A stretch of 64,000 nt of DNA from Candidatus Gastranaerophilales bacterium (GTDB lineage Bacteria > Cyanobacteriota > Vampirovibrionia > Gastranaerophilales > Gastranaerophilaceae), in contig CALVEV010000021.1 of the NCBI GenBank assembly GCA_944326685.1, positions 1 to 64,000 of the forward strand, read 5' to 3'. Both the position numbers and the translations under genes were made by a program. This document shows positions 1 through 8,839 of this stretch, in pieces (position 1 is the stretch's first letter; every line of letters starts with the position of its first letter). Below the pieces are notes generated by a model. That model saw only the letters and a list, made by a program, of their open reading frames with translations. It searched no databases and was not told the origin of the DNA.

Positions 1-2979
1 ATCAGGGATGAGTTGAAAAACATGCCAGCAGGAGAAGAAAAAAATGCTTTAATGCTCGCTTATCAAAAGAAATACAGAGAATTCTCAACTAACCCTGATA
101 GACCTGACGTTAGAATGGAATATAAACCTGAAGAACAAACTATTAAATCAGAAGAAGAATTTACTGAATTCATCAATAATGAAACTACTATAGATCCAAA
201 TGGTAATTCAATTCCTAGATTTGAAGATTTTGAAATATCAATGTTGAGAAAATTATATAAAAATAATCCTGACCAAAAACAATTTATATTAGAATTAACT
301 AATACAAAAGATAATAATAATCCAAGATTTAACTATTACGATATTGAAGATTTAGTTAATTTATCTAAAGAAAATCCAGAAAATACACAATTTATTAAAG
401 ATTTAATTAATGAAACAACTGTTGATTATAATGGTAACACTATTTCTAGATTTAATGCATATAATATTGAAACATTAATTAATCTTTCTAAAAATAATCC
501 AACTGAAATCGAATTTATCAAAGATCTAATTACTAAAAAAACTACTGATTTTAATGGAAACATTATTTCTAGATTTAGTGCATATGATATAGAAAAATTA
601 ATTAATCTTTCTAAAAATAATCCAACTGAAAGAAAATTTATCAAAGATTTAATTAATGAAGAAACTATTGATTATAATGGATATACTACTGCTAGATTTA
701 GAGCCAATGATATAGAAACATTAATCAATATATCTAAAAATAATCCAACCGAAGCAGAATTTATTAAAAATTTAGTTTCGCAACAAACAATTAATTCTAA
801 TGGCAAGACTGTCCCTAGATTTGATATTTATAATATAGAAAAAATAATTAATCTTTGCGAAGATAATCCAACAAAAGCACAACTTATCAAAGATTTAATT
901 ACCCAACAAGCAATTAACTCTGATGGAGATGCTATTCCTAGGTGCGAAATTAGTCAAATAGAAAAATTAATCGAACTTGATCAAGCTAATTATGATTTAT
1001 TAAAAGATTTTATTGATATGAAAATATCAGATAATTATTATAGATTTAATGGAGAAGATCTATTAAATATAGGAAAAAACTTATCAGATAAAACACCTAA
1101 TGAAATAAATGAAATTAAAAACAAAATTCTCAACATTGGTAAAACATTCACAAGGTTTAGAGCAAATAATATAATTGAAATCAATGAAAAACACACCCAA
1201 TCAGAAATATATAAATTCTTAACTAGCGATTCTTATCTTGAAGAATTGAAGAAAAATTCTGCTGGAAAATACCAAAATGAAGTAATAGAAATGTTAAGCC
1301 CTCAAAATATTACATTTGATGCATTAACAGATATGGTTGATAATGGAATGACTAAACAAGATTATTTAGAATCTGTTAAAAAATTATCTAAATCAACATA
1401 CAAACTTGCATACGATAAGCCTAATCAATATCTTAGTGGAATTGATTTAAAATATTCAACACCTGTTAATGGTAAATTACCAGATTTACCACCTGAAGAA
1501 TTAGCTAGAGAAAGAAAAGTTATTACTAATTTCTTCCAAAATAATATGGGGTTAATTTTAAGAAGTCTTAAGTACGTTGATACTGATACTATTAGTCACA
1601 TGATGGATAAAAGAACTGATTTATTTAAACAATCTTTAATAGATTTAAATAGACTAAATAATGATAATTTCGAATTATTATCAAATCTTCTTAAATGCAA
1701 ATCAGAAACAACAGGCAAACAATTATCTCCAAAAGAAAAAATACAATTATGTCAACTTATACCAATTTATCAAATGGCTGGTATAGATACTAGTAAATTA
1801 AAAAATTACACCTTAAAAGGTTCATTAAATATACAAGAAATGAAGAATGATGTTGAACTTACTATATATAAAAATGCTGGTATAACAGAAGAAGATTTAG
1901 CAAATAGACCTACAAACAAAAAGTTTAATGAAGACTTCTTCTACACAGTTTTAATAAACAATGAACAAAATATTCAAAATGCAGTTGAAGAACTTAAACC
2001 TCAATTAATAGAATCTATTAAAATGATGCGTAAAAATGAGGCTATAAGAAAATCCGTAATTAAAGAAAATGAAGAAGTACTAACAAATCCTAATTATAAA
2101 AACTTTATCACACCTGAAAGCAGAGCATTAACTATAGAAATTATTAATATGTTAAAAAATATTGATGATTATTCAGATACAGAAATTGTAAACAAACAAA
2201 TTGAAACAATTCTTTTAGCAACAACTCAATTTACAAAATCCGATGAATTATATACTGTAATTAGAGAATCAACAATAGGAGATTTTAATCAATTTATAAA
2301 CGACCCTTCAAATAAATACGGACAAGCAAATGCAGAAACTAGAGCAAAATTTACAGAAAAAGGTTTAAACTATGATAAATGGTTATCCCCAGAAATTGAA
2401 GACATTAAATTCAATGTATCAGGAAAAGATATGACAATAAAAATGTGGGAGAGAAATCCACAAGAAGATCTATTTATGGGTAATAAAACAACTTGTTGTA
2501 CAGCAATTGGTACAGGATGTAATGGAGGTGCAACACCTGTTTATCTTTTAAACACATCATATAATGTTGTTGAATTATATGATTCAAAAGGTAATATTGT
2601 TGGTATGTCCAGAGTCTTTATGGGAGAAATTGACAATAAACCTAATTTAATTATGGACAATATTGAACTTAATAAAACGTATATTAAAGATATGTCAGAT
2701 GATGAATTAATCCAGATAAGAAATAATTTCTTTGACTATATGAATAAATATGCTGAACAAATTACTGGTGACAAAAATACACAAGTATATTTCTATTCTC
2801 ATGATATACACGTGCCTAAAAAAGACTTAGAAATGAGCAAAAAAACAACCAGTTTTATCGGATCATTATCTCAAGAAACAGTATATGTAAACTCTGCAGG
2901 ATGTACTTGGACAAACCCTCAAAAATTAAATGAACTTGGAGAGATTGAATGGCTAGTAGTACCTAAATCTAATGATTAA
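1..2979 (+). CDS. Large repeat protein of unknown function, 5' end outside window
   Basis: The frame is open to the left edge. The first possible start inside is TTG at 13 (988 residues), so the gene may begin further upstream. Residues about 50-390 are eight to nine degenerate repeats with a 41-residue period: FIKDL-type cores recur at residues 127, 168, 209, 250 and 291, each followed by an NGN..I.RF..YDIE.LINLSKNNP pattern. The middle is helical and Asn/Lys/Glu-rich. The last 170 residues differ: a Cys-rich segment (TTCCTAIGTGC, about residue 823), a stretch with LLNTSYNVVELYDSKGNIVG, and a final Trp-rich tail. No signal peptide or membrane segment is visible in the part present. The family is not recognised; repeats plus a compact C-terminal domain would suit an effector or surface protein, but that is a guess. 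Its stop overlaps the stop of the convergent ftsL-like gene by 4 bp. Confidence 0.8.
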   Translation: MRDELKNMPAGEEKNALMLAYQKKYREFSTNPDRPDVRMEYKPEEQTIKSEEEFTEFINNETTIDPNGNSIPRFEDFEISMLRKLYKNNPDQKQFILELTNTKDNNNPRFNYYDIEDLVNLSKENPENTQFIKDLINETTVDYNGNTISRFNAYNIETLINLSKNNPTEIEFIKDLITKKTTDFNGNIISRFSAYDIEKLINLSKNNPTERKFIKDLINEETIDYNGYTTARFRANDIETLINISKNNPTEAEFIKNLVSQQTINSNGKTVPRFDIYNIEKIINLCEDNPTKAQLIKDLITQQAINSDGDAIPRCEISQIEKLIELDQANYDLLKDFIDMKISDNYYRFNGEDLLNIGKNLSDKTPNEINEIKNKILNIGKTFTRFRANNIIEINEKHTQSEIYKFLTSDSYLEELKKNSAGKYQNEVIEMLSPQNITFDALTDMVDNGMTKQDYLESVKKLSKSTYKLAYDKPNQYLSGIDLKYSTPVNGKLPDLPPEELARERKVITNFFQNNMGLILRSLKYVDTDTISHMMDKRTDLFKQSLIDLNRLNNDNFELLSNLLKCKSETTGKQLSPKEKIQLCQLIPIYQMAGIDTSKLKNYTLKGSLNIQEMKNDVELTIYKNAGITEEDLANRPTNKKFNEDFFYTVLINNEQNIQNAVEELKPQLIESIKMMRKNEAIRKSVIKENEEVLTNPNYKNFITPESRALTIEIINMLKNIDDYSDTEIVNKQIETILLATTQFTKSDELYTVIRESTIGDFNQFINDPSNKYGQANAETRAKFTEKGLNYDKWLSPEIEDIKFNVSGKDMTIKMWERNPQEDLFMGNKTTCCTAIGTGCNGGATPVYLLNTSYNVVELYDSKGNIVGMSRVFMGEIDNKPNLIMDNIELNKTYIKDMSDDELIQIRNNFFDYMNKYAEQITGDKNTQVYFYSHDIHVPKKDLEMSKKTTSFIGSLSQETVYVNSAGCTWTNPQKLNELGEIEWLVVPKSND
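160..1182 (+). repeat. Tandem 123-bp coding repeats (41 residues each)
   Basis: Within the large protein gene, DNA units of 123 bp repeat with the phrase tctaaaaataatccaac recurring almost unchanged in the central copies. The central four copies are the most alike and the outer copies more diverged, which fits unit duplication followed by drift. At the protein level the conserved positions are the paired Arg-Phe, the Asp-Ile-Glu and the Asn-Asn-Pro. Confidence 0.85.
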
Positions 2980-3500
2980 TAACCAATAGACCAAGAAAAT
3001 GGACGTTCTGTTTCAAATTGAACTGGTTTTGCCTGACTTGCATCAACTTCCGGTGCTTCTATTACCTTATCAGGTTTTTGAAGCAAGTTTGTTTTCTGCA
3101 TTGTCATATCAACATTACTGAATGATTTTAACCTATCTAACTGATTCTGCAAATCAGCATTTTCATCATTCAACATTATTGTTTGACGACTATATTCGTT
3201 CAATTTTATTTCACTAGACACAACAAAATAATAACTTATAATCGATACGAATATAAGACAAAGTAAAAGTCCACATAATGTTTTATTTACTTTTTTTATT
3301 GCCATTGCCCTAACTAAATTTTCCTTTGGGAAATATCCGTCAATTACATCAGACTTATTTCCATTTATATTAATATAACCTAATTCTCTATTAGATTGAA
3401 TACTTCCATTGGTTGATTGCTGAATTGGGTTTGTTAACACATTAGAATAATTAACATCATACCCACTAACCATTGATTTGTTTGTATAGTTTCTTACCAA
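2976..3500 (-). CDS. FtsL-like single-pass membrane protein
   Basis: 174 residues. Residues 1-70 are hydrophilic and probably cytoplasmic, about 75-95 form one membrane segment (LCGLLLCLIFVSIISYYFVV), and about 96-128 are a heptad-like coiled coil (LNDENADLQNQLDRLK) followed by a Pro/Glu-rich tail. This is the architecture of the division protein FtsL. The gene lies 9 bp downstream of rsmH on the same strand, as ftsL does in the mraZ-rsmH-ftsL order of dcw clusters. FtsL sequences diverge strongly, so the call rests on topology and position. The cytoplasmic N-terminus is longer than usual. No ftsI or mur gene follows; the next gene is convergent. Confidence 0.6.
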   Translation of the reverse strand: MVRNYTNKSMVSGYDVNYSNVLTNPIQQSTNGSIQSNRELGYININGNKSDVIDGYFPKENLVRAMAIKKVNKTLCGLLLCLIFVSIISYYFVVSSEIKLNEYSRQTIMLNDENADLQNQLDRLKSFSNVDMTMQKTNLLQKPDKVIEAPEVDASQAKPVQFETERPFSWSIGY

Positions 3501-3509
3501 AGTCCTACC

Positions 3510-4436
3510 CTACTCTTTGATATATCTTGCAACTCTTAGCTTTGCACTCCTTGACGGTGGATTTTCTTTTATCTCCTCATCTGACGCTACAATAGGTTTT
3601 CTATTGACAAGCTCTATTCTTGGTGGCTCACAAGTACAAATCATATTATTACATCTGCACTTTTGTGCTTCATACTTGAATAGTCTCTTTACTATTCTAT
3701 CCTCCAAGGAATGAAAACTGATTACAGATATTATAGCACCATACCCTAACAAATCCAATACATCTGTTAAGATTTTATTTACATTTCTAAGTTCTCCGTT
3801 AACCTCTATTCTAATGGCCTGAAATACTCTCGTAGCTGGATGAATAGAAGTTTTTATCCTAGGAGTACTTTTTTTGATTAATTCGGCTAACTCAAGCGTA
3901 GTCTTGATTGGATTTTTTTCGCGAATTGTTACAATTGCTTTTGCGATTCGTTTTGAAAATCTTTCCTCTCCATACTCTGAAAATATCTTTACAAGGTCAT
4001 CTTCAGAATATCCATTCACTACATCATACGCAGAAAAATCACTATCCATGTTAAATCTCATATCCAAAGGAGCGTCATGCATAAAAGAGAAACCACGTTC
4101 TGCTTTTGTTAGCTGATGATAAGATGCACCCAAATCTAATAAAACACCACCCGTTATCTTATCAACACCATGCGCTGCCATTTGAGATTTTATATTTGTA
4201 TAAGAATCTTTTATTATTGTTAAATTGTCATATCCCTTTAATCTTTCAGAGGCATAATTTATGGCATCATCATCTATATCAAATGCAAATAACTTACCTG
4301 TTGGAGATATTCTCTGAAGGATTAATTCACTATGACCGCCACCTCCTAAGGTACAGTCTACATAAATCTTACCTTCTTTACATTCCAAAGCATCAACTGC
4401 TTCATTTTTCATTACTGTATAATGTCTAAATTCCAT
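3510..4436 (-). CDS. rsmH: 16S rRNA (cytosine(1402)-N(4))-methyltransferase RsmH
   Basis: 308 residues, normal for the family. RsmH methylates N4 of C1402 in the 16S rRNA decoding centre with SAM. Visible are the SAM-binding motif VDCTLGGGGHS near residue 30, the inserted helical domain, the motif VISFHSLEDRIVK near residue 240, a Cys-rich pair (CRCNNMICTC), and the C-terminal SAKLRVARY signature. Translation starts at ATG 4436 with no strong Shine-Dalgarno; a second ATG (MKNEAV) lies eight codons in. Transcription probably continues into the ftsL-like gene. Confidence 0.95.
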   Translation of the reverse strand: MEFRHYTVMKNEAVDALECKEGKIYVDCTLGGGGHSELILQRISPTGKLFAFDIDDDAINYASERLKGYDNLTIIKDSYTNIKSQMAAHGVDKITGGVLLDLGASYHQLTKAERGFSFMHDAPLDMRFNMDSDFSAYDVVNGYSEDDLVKIFSEYGEERFSKRIAKAIVTIREKNPIKTTLELAELIKKSTPRIKTSIHPATRVFQAIRIEVNGELRNVNKILTDVLDLLGYGAIISVISFHSLEDRIVKRLFKYEAQKCRCNNMICTCEPPRIELVNRKPIVASDEEIKENPPSRSAKLRVARYIKE

Positions 4437-4457
4437 ACAAAAATACTAACACAACAC

Positions 4458-4485
4458 AAAAGGCGAAACAATCGTTTCGCCTTTT
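4458..4485 (-). terminator. Rho-independent terminator after the RHH gene
   Basis: A perfect 12-bp inverted repeat (AAAAGGCGAAAC with its complement) has a 4-nt loop and ends in a T run on the minus strand. It sits between the RHH gene and rsmH, so rsmH must start from the roughly 20 bp left or depend on readthrough. Confidence 0.75.
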
Positions 4486-4508
4486 AATGAATCTTTTTTA
4501 AGTTGACA

Positions 4509-4697
4509 CTAATCTAATAATGCTTCTAATAACTGTGCATTTTGGGTTGCATAACTAGATGTTCTTACTCTGTTTCTGTGAATATAGGTTCTTAATGCTT
4601 CTCTGATTAACTCAGAACGTGAACGATTTTCGTTATCTGCCACATTGTCTATTTCATCTAGAAACTTTTCAGGCATTGAAATCAATACTCTTGCCAT
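4509..4697 (-). CDS. Ribbon-helix-helix (CopG/MetJ-Arc type) DNA-binding protein
   Basis: 62 residues. The start MARVLISMPEKFLDEID forms the beta strand plus first helix of an RHH fold, followed by the RSRSELIREALRTYI helix-turn-helix typical of CopG-family regulators and antitoxins. A good ribosome site (AAGGAGAA) precedes ATG 4697. No toxin gene lies beside it: the next upstream minus-strand gene is nrdG, so it is more likely a regulator than an antitoxin. A 17-bp inverted repeat in its promoter region may be its own operator. Confidence 0.85.
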   Translation of the reverse strand: MARVLISMPEKFLDEIDNVADNENRSRSELIREALRTYIHRNRVRTSSYATQNAQLLEALLD

Positions 4698-4742
4698 AAA
4701 CTAATTCTCCTTTTATATCTAGTTAACGATATCTACCTTGTA

Positions 4743-4759
4743 TATACTTTATAAGTATA
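4743..4759. promoter_or_regulatory. Inverted repeat upstream of the RHH gene, candidate operator
   Basis: TATACTT-TAT-AAGTATA is a perfect 7-bp inverted repeat with a 3-bp centre, next to TATAAT-like hexamers about 45-60 bp upstream of ATG 4697. RHH proteins usually bind short inverted repeats as dimers of dimers and repress their own gene, so autoregulation is inferred. Confidence 0.45.
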
Positions 4760-4821
4760 ATATTATATAAAAATTGCTTTTTCTACAATAGTGATAGTCA
4801 AAATTGTTACAAAAGTATATA

Positions 4822-5502
4822 TTAACGTATACCTACACTTTTTATATACAGATTTAATATGTTCATTATACATTTTATTTCTGATTCTGTATACCCCTTA
4901 TCGGATAATAAATTATTATCCAATATTTTAGATGGAACAAATTTTTGGATAAAATACTTGTCAGCACCTGATATCAGCTTTCCTATTTCTTCAAAATCTT
5001 TTATTAATAATTGTGAAGATAATGCTGTTGTTCTAAATTCATAAGGGATTTTTTCTTTTAATAAAAATTCTATACTTTCATCTACTCCAATAGGTTCAAT
5101 CCCTGTAATCATTTTATATTTTGATAATGGAGCTTTTATATCCATAGCGACATAATCAATCAAATTTGATTGAACCAAATCTTTTAGCATATGAGGATTT
5201 GTTCCGTTTGTATCAAGCTTTACTGAAAAATTTAATGATTTAATTTTTTTTATAAACTCAGGTAATCCCTTATGAATTGTAGGTTCTCCACCTGTTATAA
5301 CAACCCCGTCCAATTTCCCTTGTCTTGTGTTTAAAAATTCTAAAACTTTTTCCTCATTCCATTCAGAATTAGAAGAAAATAACTCAGGATTATGACAATA
5401 ACCACAACGGAAATTGCAACCTGAGGTAAAAATTATTGCAGAAATTTTATCAGGATAGTCCAGAAGCGAAAACTTCTGGACTCCACCTATTTTTATACAC
5501 AT
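4822..5502 (-). CDS. nrdG: Anaerobic ribonucleotide reductase activating protein (radical SAM)
   Basis: 226 residues. NrdG uses a 4Fe-4S cluster and SAM to generate the glycyl radical on NrdD. The radical SAM signature CNFRCGYC lies near residue 30, preceded by SLLDYPDKISAIIFTSG and followed by the GGEPT motif near residue 73. It starts 10 bp inside the 3' end of nrdD (translational coupling), in the classic nrdD-nrdG order. At 226 residues it is of the longer type also annotated as anaerobic RNR activating protein in clostridia and Melainabacteria. An 8-bp inverted repeat lies in its first codons (5459-5480). Confidence 0.93.
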   Translation of the reverse strand: MCIKIGGVQKFSLLDYPDKISAIIFTSGCNFRCGYCHNPELFSSNSEWNEEKVLEFLNTRQGKLDGVVITGGEPTIHKGLPEFIKKIKSLNFSVKLDTNGTNPHMLKDLVQSNLIDYVAMDIKAPLSKYKMITGIEPIGVDESIEFLLKEKIPYEFRTTALSSQLLIKDFEEIGKLISGADKYFIQKFVPSKILDNNLLSDKGYTESEIKCIMNILNLYIKSVGIR

Positions 5503-7331
5503 AAATTATATGTCTTTCTTTCCTTAAACTCTTGTCTTTTTCCACGATTCCATTGGCTAACAGGGCGGATGTAGCCAACAATTCTTGAATAAACTTCGCA
5601 ATCACTTCCACAAGTTGGGCATTTAAAATGCTCGCCTGAAATATATCCGTGATTTGGACAAGTACTAAATGTAGGAGAGAATGTAAAATATGGAAGCTTA
5701 TAATTAGAACATACTTTTTTAACAAGATTTTTTGTAGCTTCTATTGATGTAATTCTTTCTCCTGCAAAAATATGTACAACTGTTCCTCCGGTGTATTTTG
5801 TTTGAAGTTCATCTTGGTGATCAAGAGTTGCAAAAACATCATCTGTATAATTTACAGGTAATTGAGTTGAATTAGTATAATAATCATATTTTTTTGTATT
5901 ATCCAATTGAGCCAAACGATATGAAGTACCCTCTCCAGGAGTTGCTTCAAGGTTATAATTGTTGCCTGTTTCTTCTTGATAAGCGATTATTCTCTCTCTC
6001 ATAAAATCCATTACTTCAAGAGCAAAGTTTTTACCTCTTTGAGTTCCGATATCTTCGTTTAAGAAATTCAAGCATGCTTCATTCATACCTATTAAACCAA
6101 TTGTTGAAAAATGGTTTTTCCAATAAACACCATATCTTGCCTTGATATCTCTTAGATAAAATTTTGTATATGGATATAAGTTTTTATCAGTATAATCTTC
6201 TAAGATTTTACGTTTGATTTCTAAACTTTCTTTTGCAATGTCCATTTTATCAGCTAAAATTTCAAAGAATTCAGCTTTATTTTTAGCAGAAGTTGCAATT
6301 TTAGGAAGATTTATTGTTACAACTCCAACTGAACCTGTTAGAGGATTTGAGCCAAATAGACCTCCGCCTCTATATTCCAATTCACGATTGTCAATTCTCA
6401 ATCTGCAACACATTGAACGAGCATCCTCAGGATTCATGTCAGAATTAATAAAATTAGAAAAATATGGAATACCATATTTAGCAGTCATTTCCCATAGCCC
6501 ATTTAATTCTTGATTATCCCAATCGAAATCTTTTGTAATATTGTATGTTGGAATAGGGAAAGTAAATACACGACCAGAATTATCACCTTCCATCATCACT
6601 TCAAAGAATGCTTTGTTTAACATATTCATTTCGTTTTGGAATTCTTTATAAGTTTTATCTTGTGGTTCGCCTCCTATAATTACAGCCAAATCCGCATAAT
6701 AACTAGGAACTGTTAAGTCCATTGTTATATTAGTAAATGGTGTTTGGAACCCAACACGAGTTGGAACATTCATATTGAACACAAATTCTTGAATAGCTTG
6801 TTTAACTTGAGAATAATCAAGATTATCATAATAAATAAATGGTGCTAACAATGTATCAAAGTTAGAAAAAGCTTGAGCTCCTGCAGCCTCTCCTTGCATT
6901 GTGTACATAAAATTAACAACCTGACCTAAAGCTGAGCGAAAATGTTTTGCAGGCGCAGACTCAACTTTACCCTTAACACCAGTAAAGCCTTCCAGCAATA
7001 AATCTTTTAAATCCCACCCTACACAATATACAGATATAATATTCAAGTCATGGATATGAATATCACCTGTCAAATGTGCATTTTTAATTTCTGAATTATA
7101 AACCTTATTAAGCCAATATTTTTTACTTATTTCTGATGCTATATAATTATTCAAACCTTGAATTGAATAATCCATATTTGAATTTTCATTAACTTTCCAA
7201 TCCAATTTATTCAAATATTTTTCAACAAGTAAAACACTCTCATCCATAAACTGTTTTGGATTAGAAACAAAATTTTCTCTAACTGATTGCAAGCCAACAA
7301 CATTGGCATCTCTTCTCATTGCATTTTTCAT
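5493..7331 (-). CDS. nrdD: Anaerobic (class III) ribonucleoside-triphosphate reductase
   Basis: 612 residues. Reduces NTPs to dNTPs with a glycyl radical and works only without oxygen. Visible are a C-terminal four-Cys zinc site (CPNHGY and CPTCGSDC) and the glycyl-radical loop RIVGYIRPVSQWNRGK close to the end. Catalytic-core segments such as HIHDL and GGLFGSNPLTGSVGVVTINLP are present. The N-terminus goes directly into the catalytic domain and lacks the roughly 90-residue ATP-cone that mediates dATP inhibition in many NrdD proteins. ATG 7331 has AGGAG 9 nt upstream, immediately after a cobalamin-riboswitch-like leader. It forms an operon with nrdG. Confidence 0.95.
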   Translation of the reverse strand: MKNAMRRDANVVGLQSVRENFVSNPKQFMDESVLLVEKYLNKLDWKVNENSNMDYSIQGLNNYIASEISKKYWLNKVYNSEIKNAHLTGDIHIHDLNIISVYCVGWDLKDLLLEGFTGVKGKVESAPAKHFRSALGQVVNFMYTMQGEAAGAQAFSNFDTLLAPFIYYDNLDYSQVKQAIQEFVFNMNVPTRVGFQTPFTNITMDLTVPSYYADLAVIIGGEPQDKTYKEFQNEMNMLNKAFFEVMMEGDNSGRVFTFPIPTYNITKDFDWDNQELNGLWEMTAKYGIPYFSNFINSDMNPEDARSMCCRLRIDNRELEYRGGGLFGSNPLTGSVGVVTINLPKIATSAKNKAEFFEILADKMDIAKESLEIKRKILEDYTDKNLYPYTKFYLRDIKARYGVYWKNHFSTIGLIGMNEACLNFLNEDIGTQRGKNFALEVMDFMRERIIAYQEETGNNYNLEATPGEGTSYRLAQLDNTKKYDYYTNSTQLPVNYTDDVFATLDHQDELQTKYTGGTVVHIFAGERITSIEATKNLVKKVCSNYKLPYFTFSPTFSTCPNHGYISGEHFKCPTCGSDCEVYSRIVGYIRPVSQWNRGKRQEFKERKTYNLCV

Positions 7332-7344
7332 AATAAAAATCTCC

Positions 7345-7426
7345 TAGTCTCGTAAGTACAACTTTAATCAAGCGTTCCGACTATAACGGCTGCGGACCAG
7401 TGAGGGACTTGCACCCTACTTTCCTT
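7345..7426 (-). promoter_or_regulatory. Cobalamin (class II type) riboswitch-like leader of nrdDG
   Basis: Read on the minus strand, the leader has GGAAAGTAGGGTGCAAGTCC, then CTGGTCCGCAGCCG, then GTTATAGTCGGAACGC. These match the order and conserved core of cobalamin riboswitches, including the GGTTATA...CCGAA(T/C)GC block of the short class II variants. It ends about 10 nt before the AGGAG of nrdD, so ligand binding could hide the ribosome site. The identification is from motif recognition; no covariance search was possible. Confidence 0.75.
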
Positions 7427-7555
7427 GAATAAGTAAAATCATTATACAACTTTTAATAAGTCATGTAAATAACAATTAAAAATATAATTTATTTTGATTT
7501 TTATTTACCACAAACCCTGTTCTTGATAAAATAAAGAAAAATGGAGGGAATGAGA

Positions 7556-8839
7556 ATGATTAAATCAGTTATATTAGCAGCAGGTAAAGGTACTAGAATG
7601 AAATCTAAAACACCTAAGGTTCTGCATCAAATTTTTGACAAAACTCTTGTAGGTTACGTTATAGATGCTGTTAATAATACCGGACTTATTGATGAATCAT
7701 TCGTAATTGTCGGACACCAAGCAGAAAGAGTTGAAGAATACATCAAATCTAATTATACAAATGCTAAAACTGTTCTTCAATCACCACAATTAGGTACAGG
7801 TCATGCAGTTAGCATGGTTTGTCCTTATTTAGAAGATTTTGATGGAGAAGTTGTTATCCTATGCGGAGATACTCCTCTTATCACCTCAGAAACTCTTAAA
7901 AAGTTCATCGAATATCATAAATCTGTTAACTCTGATATTACAGTTATGAGTGCTATTTTTGATAACCCTACAAACTATGGAAGAATTATCAGAAATTCAG
8001 ATAACTCACTAAATTCTATCGTTGAAGAAAAAGACGCAACTGATGAACAAAAGAAAATCAAAGAAGTTAACGCTGGTATCTATTGCTTAAACTGGGCAAA
8101 AATCAAACCTGCATTCTCTCAACTTAAAACAAACAACGCACAAGGCGAATATTACCTAACAGATATTATCGAATGGGGTAACAATAACGGATTAAGCGTT
8201 AATGCAAACCCTCTTGAAAATAACGAAGAAATTTTTGGGATTAATTCAAAAGTTCACCTTGCAGAAGCATCAAAAATTCTAAACAGAAGAACTCTTCAAA
8301 AACATATGGAAAATGGAGTTACAATTGTTGATCCTGAAACAACTTGGATTAGTACAGAAACAGAAATCGGTGCTGATACTATAATTTATCCTAGCTGCTA
8401 TATTTCAGGTAAAAACAAAATCGGTTCAGATTGTAAAATAGGACCTTTTGCTCATCTAAGAGGTGATGTAATTCTAGAAGACGGAGTAAAAGTTGGAAAC
8501 TTTGTAGAAGTTAAAAAGTCAACAATACACAAAAATACAAATGCCTGTCACCTAAGCTACATCGGAGATTCAGAAATTGGCGAAAGGGTAAACATCGGAG
8601 CAGGTACAATTACGGCAAATTACAACCCTCTAACAAAAGTTAAGAGTAAAACAACATTGGGTAATGATGTAAAAATAGGTTCAAATTCTGTACTTGTTGC
8701 TCCTGTTGAAATAAAAGACGGAGCAAATGTTGGAGCATTATCAGTTATTACAAAAAATGTCCCAGAATGGAGCCTTGCCCTAACTCGTTCACCACTTAAA
8801 GTTGTTGAAGGTTGGGTTAAAAGGTTTTTAAACAAATAA
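7556..8839 (+). CDS. glmU: Bifunctional UDP-GlcNAc pyrophosphorylase / GlcN-1-P acetyltransferase
   Basis: The start at ATG 7556 is chosen because GGAGGG at 7543-7548 is 7 nt upstream; the upstream in-frame ATGs at 7541 and 7550 overlap or adjoin that site. This gives 427 residues, slightly short for GlmU. The N-terminal uridylyltransferase domain has LAAGKGTRMKSKTPKVLH, the QLGTGHAV loop and GDTPLI. The C-terminal left-handed beta-helix (from about residue 250) has hexapeptide repeats and the acetyltransferase motifs HLRGDV, GNFVEVKKS, HLSYIGDSEIG and NIGAGTITANYN. GlmU makes UDP-GlcNAc for peptidoglycan and LPS. The next gene overlaps its stop by 1 bp. Confidence 0.96.
   Translation: MIKSVILAAGKGTRMKSKTPKVLHQIFDKTLVGYVIDAVNNTGLIDESFVIVGHQAERVEEYIKSNYTNAKTVLQSPQLGTGHAVSMVCPYLEDFDGEVVILCGDTPLITSETLKKFIEYHKSVNSDITVMSAIFDNPTNYGRIIRNSDNSLNSIVEEKDATDEQKKIKEVNAGIYCLNWAKIKPAFSQLKTNNAQGEYYLTDIIEWGNNNGLSVNANPLENNEEIFGINSKVHLAEASKILNRRTLQKHMENGVTIVDPETTWISTETEIGADTIIYPSCYISGKNKIGSDCKIGPFAHLRGDVILEDGVKVGNFVEVKKSTIHKNTNACHLSYIGDSEIGERVNIGAGTITANYNPLTKVKSKTTLGNDVKIGSNSVLVAPVEIKDGANVGALSVITKNVPEWSLALTRSPLKVVEGWVKRFLNK

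Noticed and set aside
160..1182. Regularly spaced repeats, considered as a CRISPR array
   Set aside because: The repeats are 123 bp, continue one open reading frame and are degenerate; there are no unique spacers and no cas genes.
4509..4697. RHH protein as an antitoxin
   Set aside because: No toxin-like gene is adjacent; the neighbours are nrdG and rsmH, so a stand-alone regulator is more likely.
5450..5725. 91-codon minus-strand frame over the nrdD 3' end
   Set aside because: Out of frame with nrdD, covering its zinc and glycyl-radical region; a shadow.
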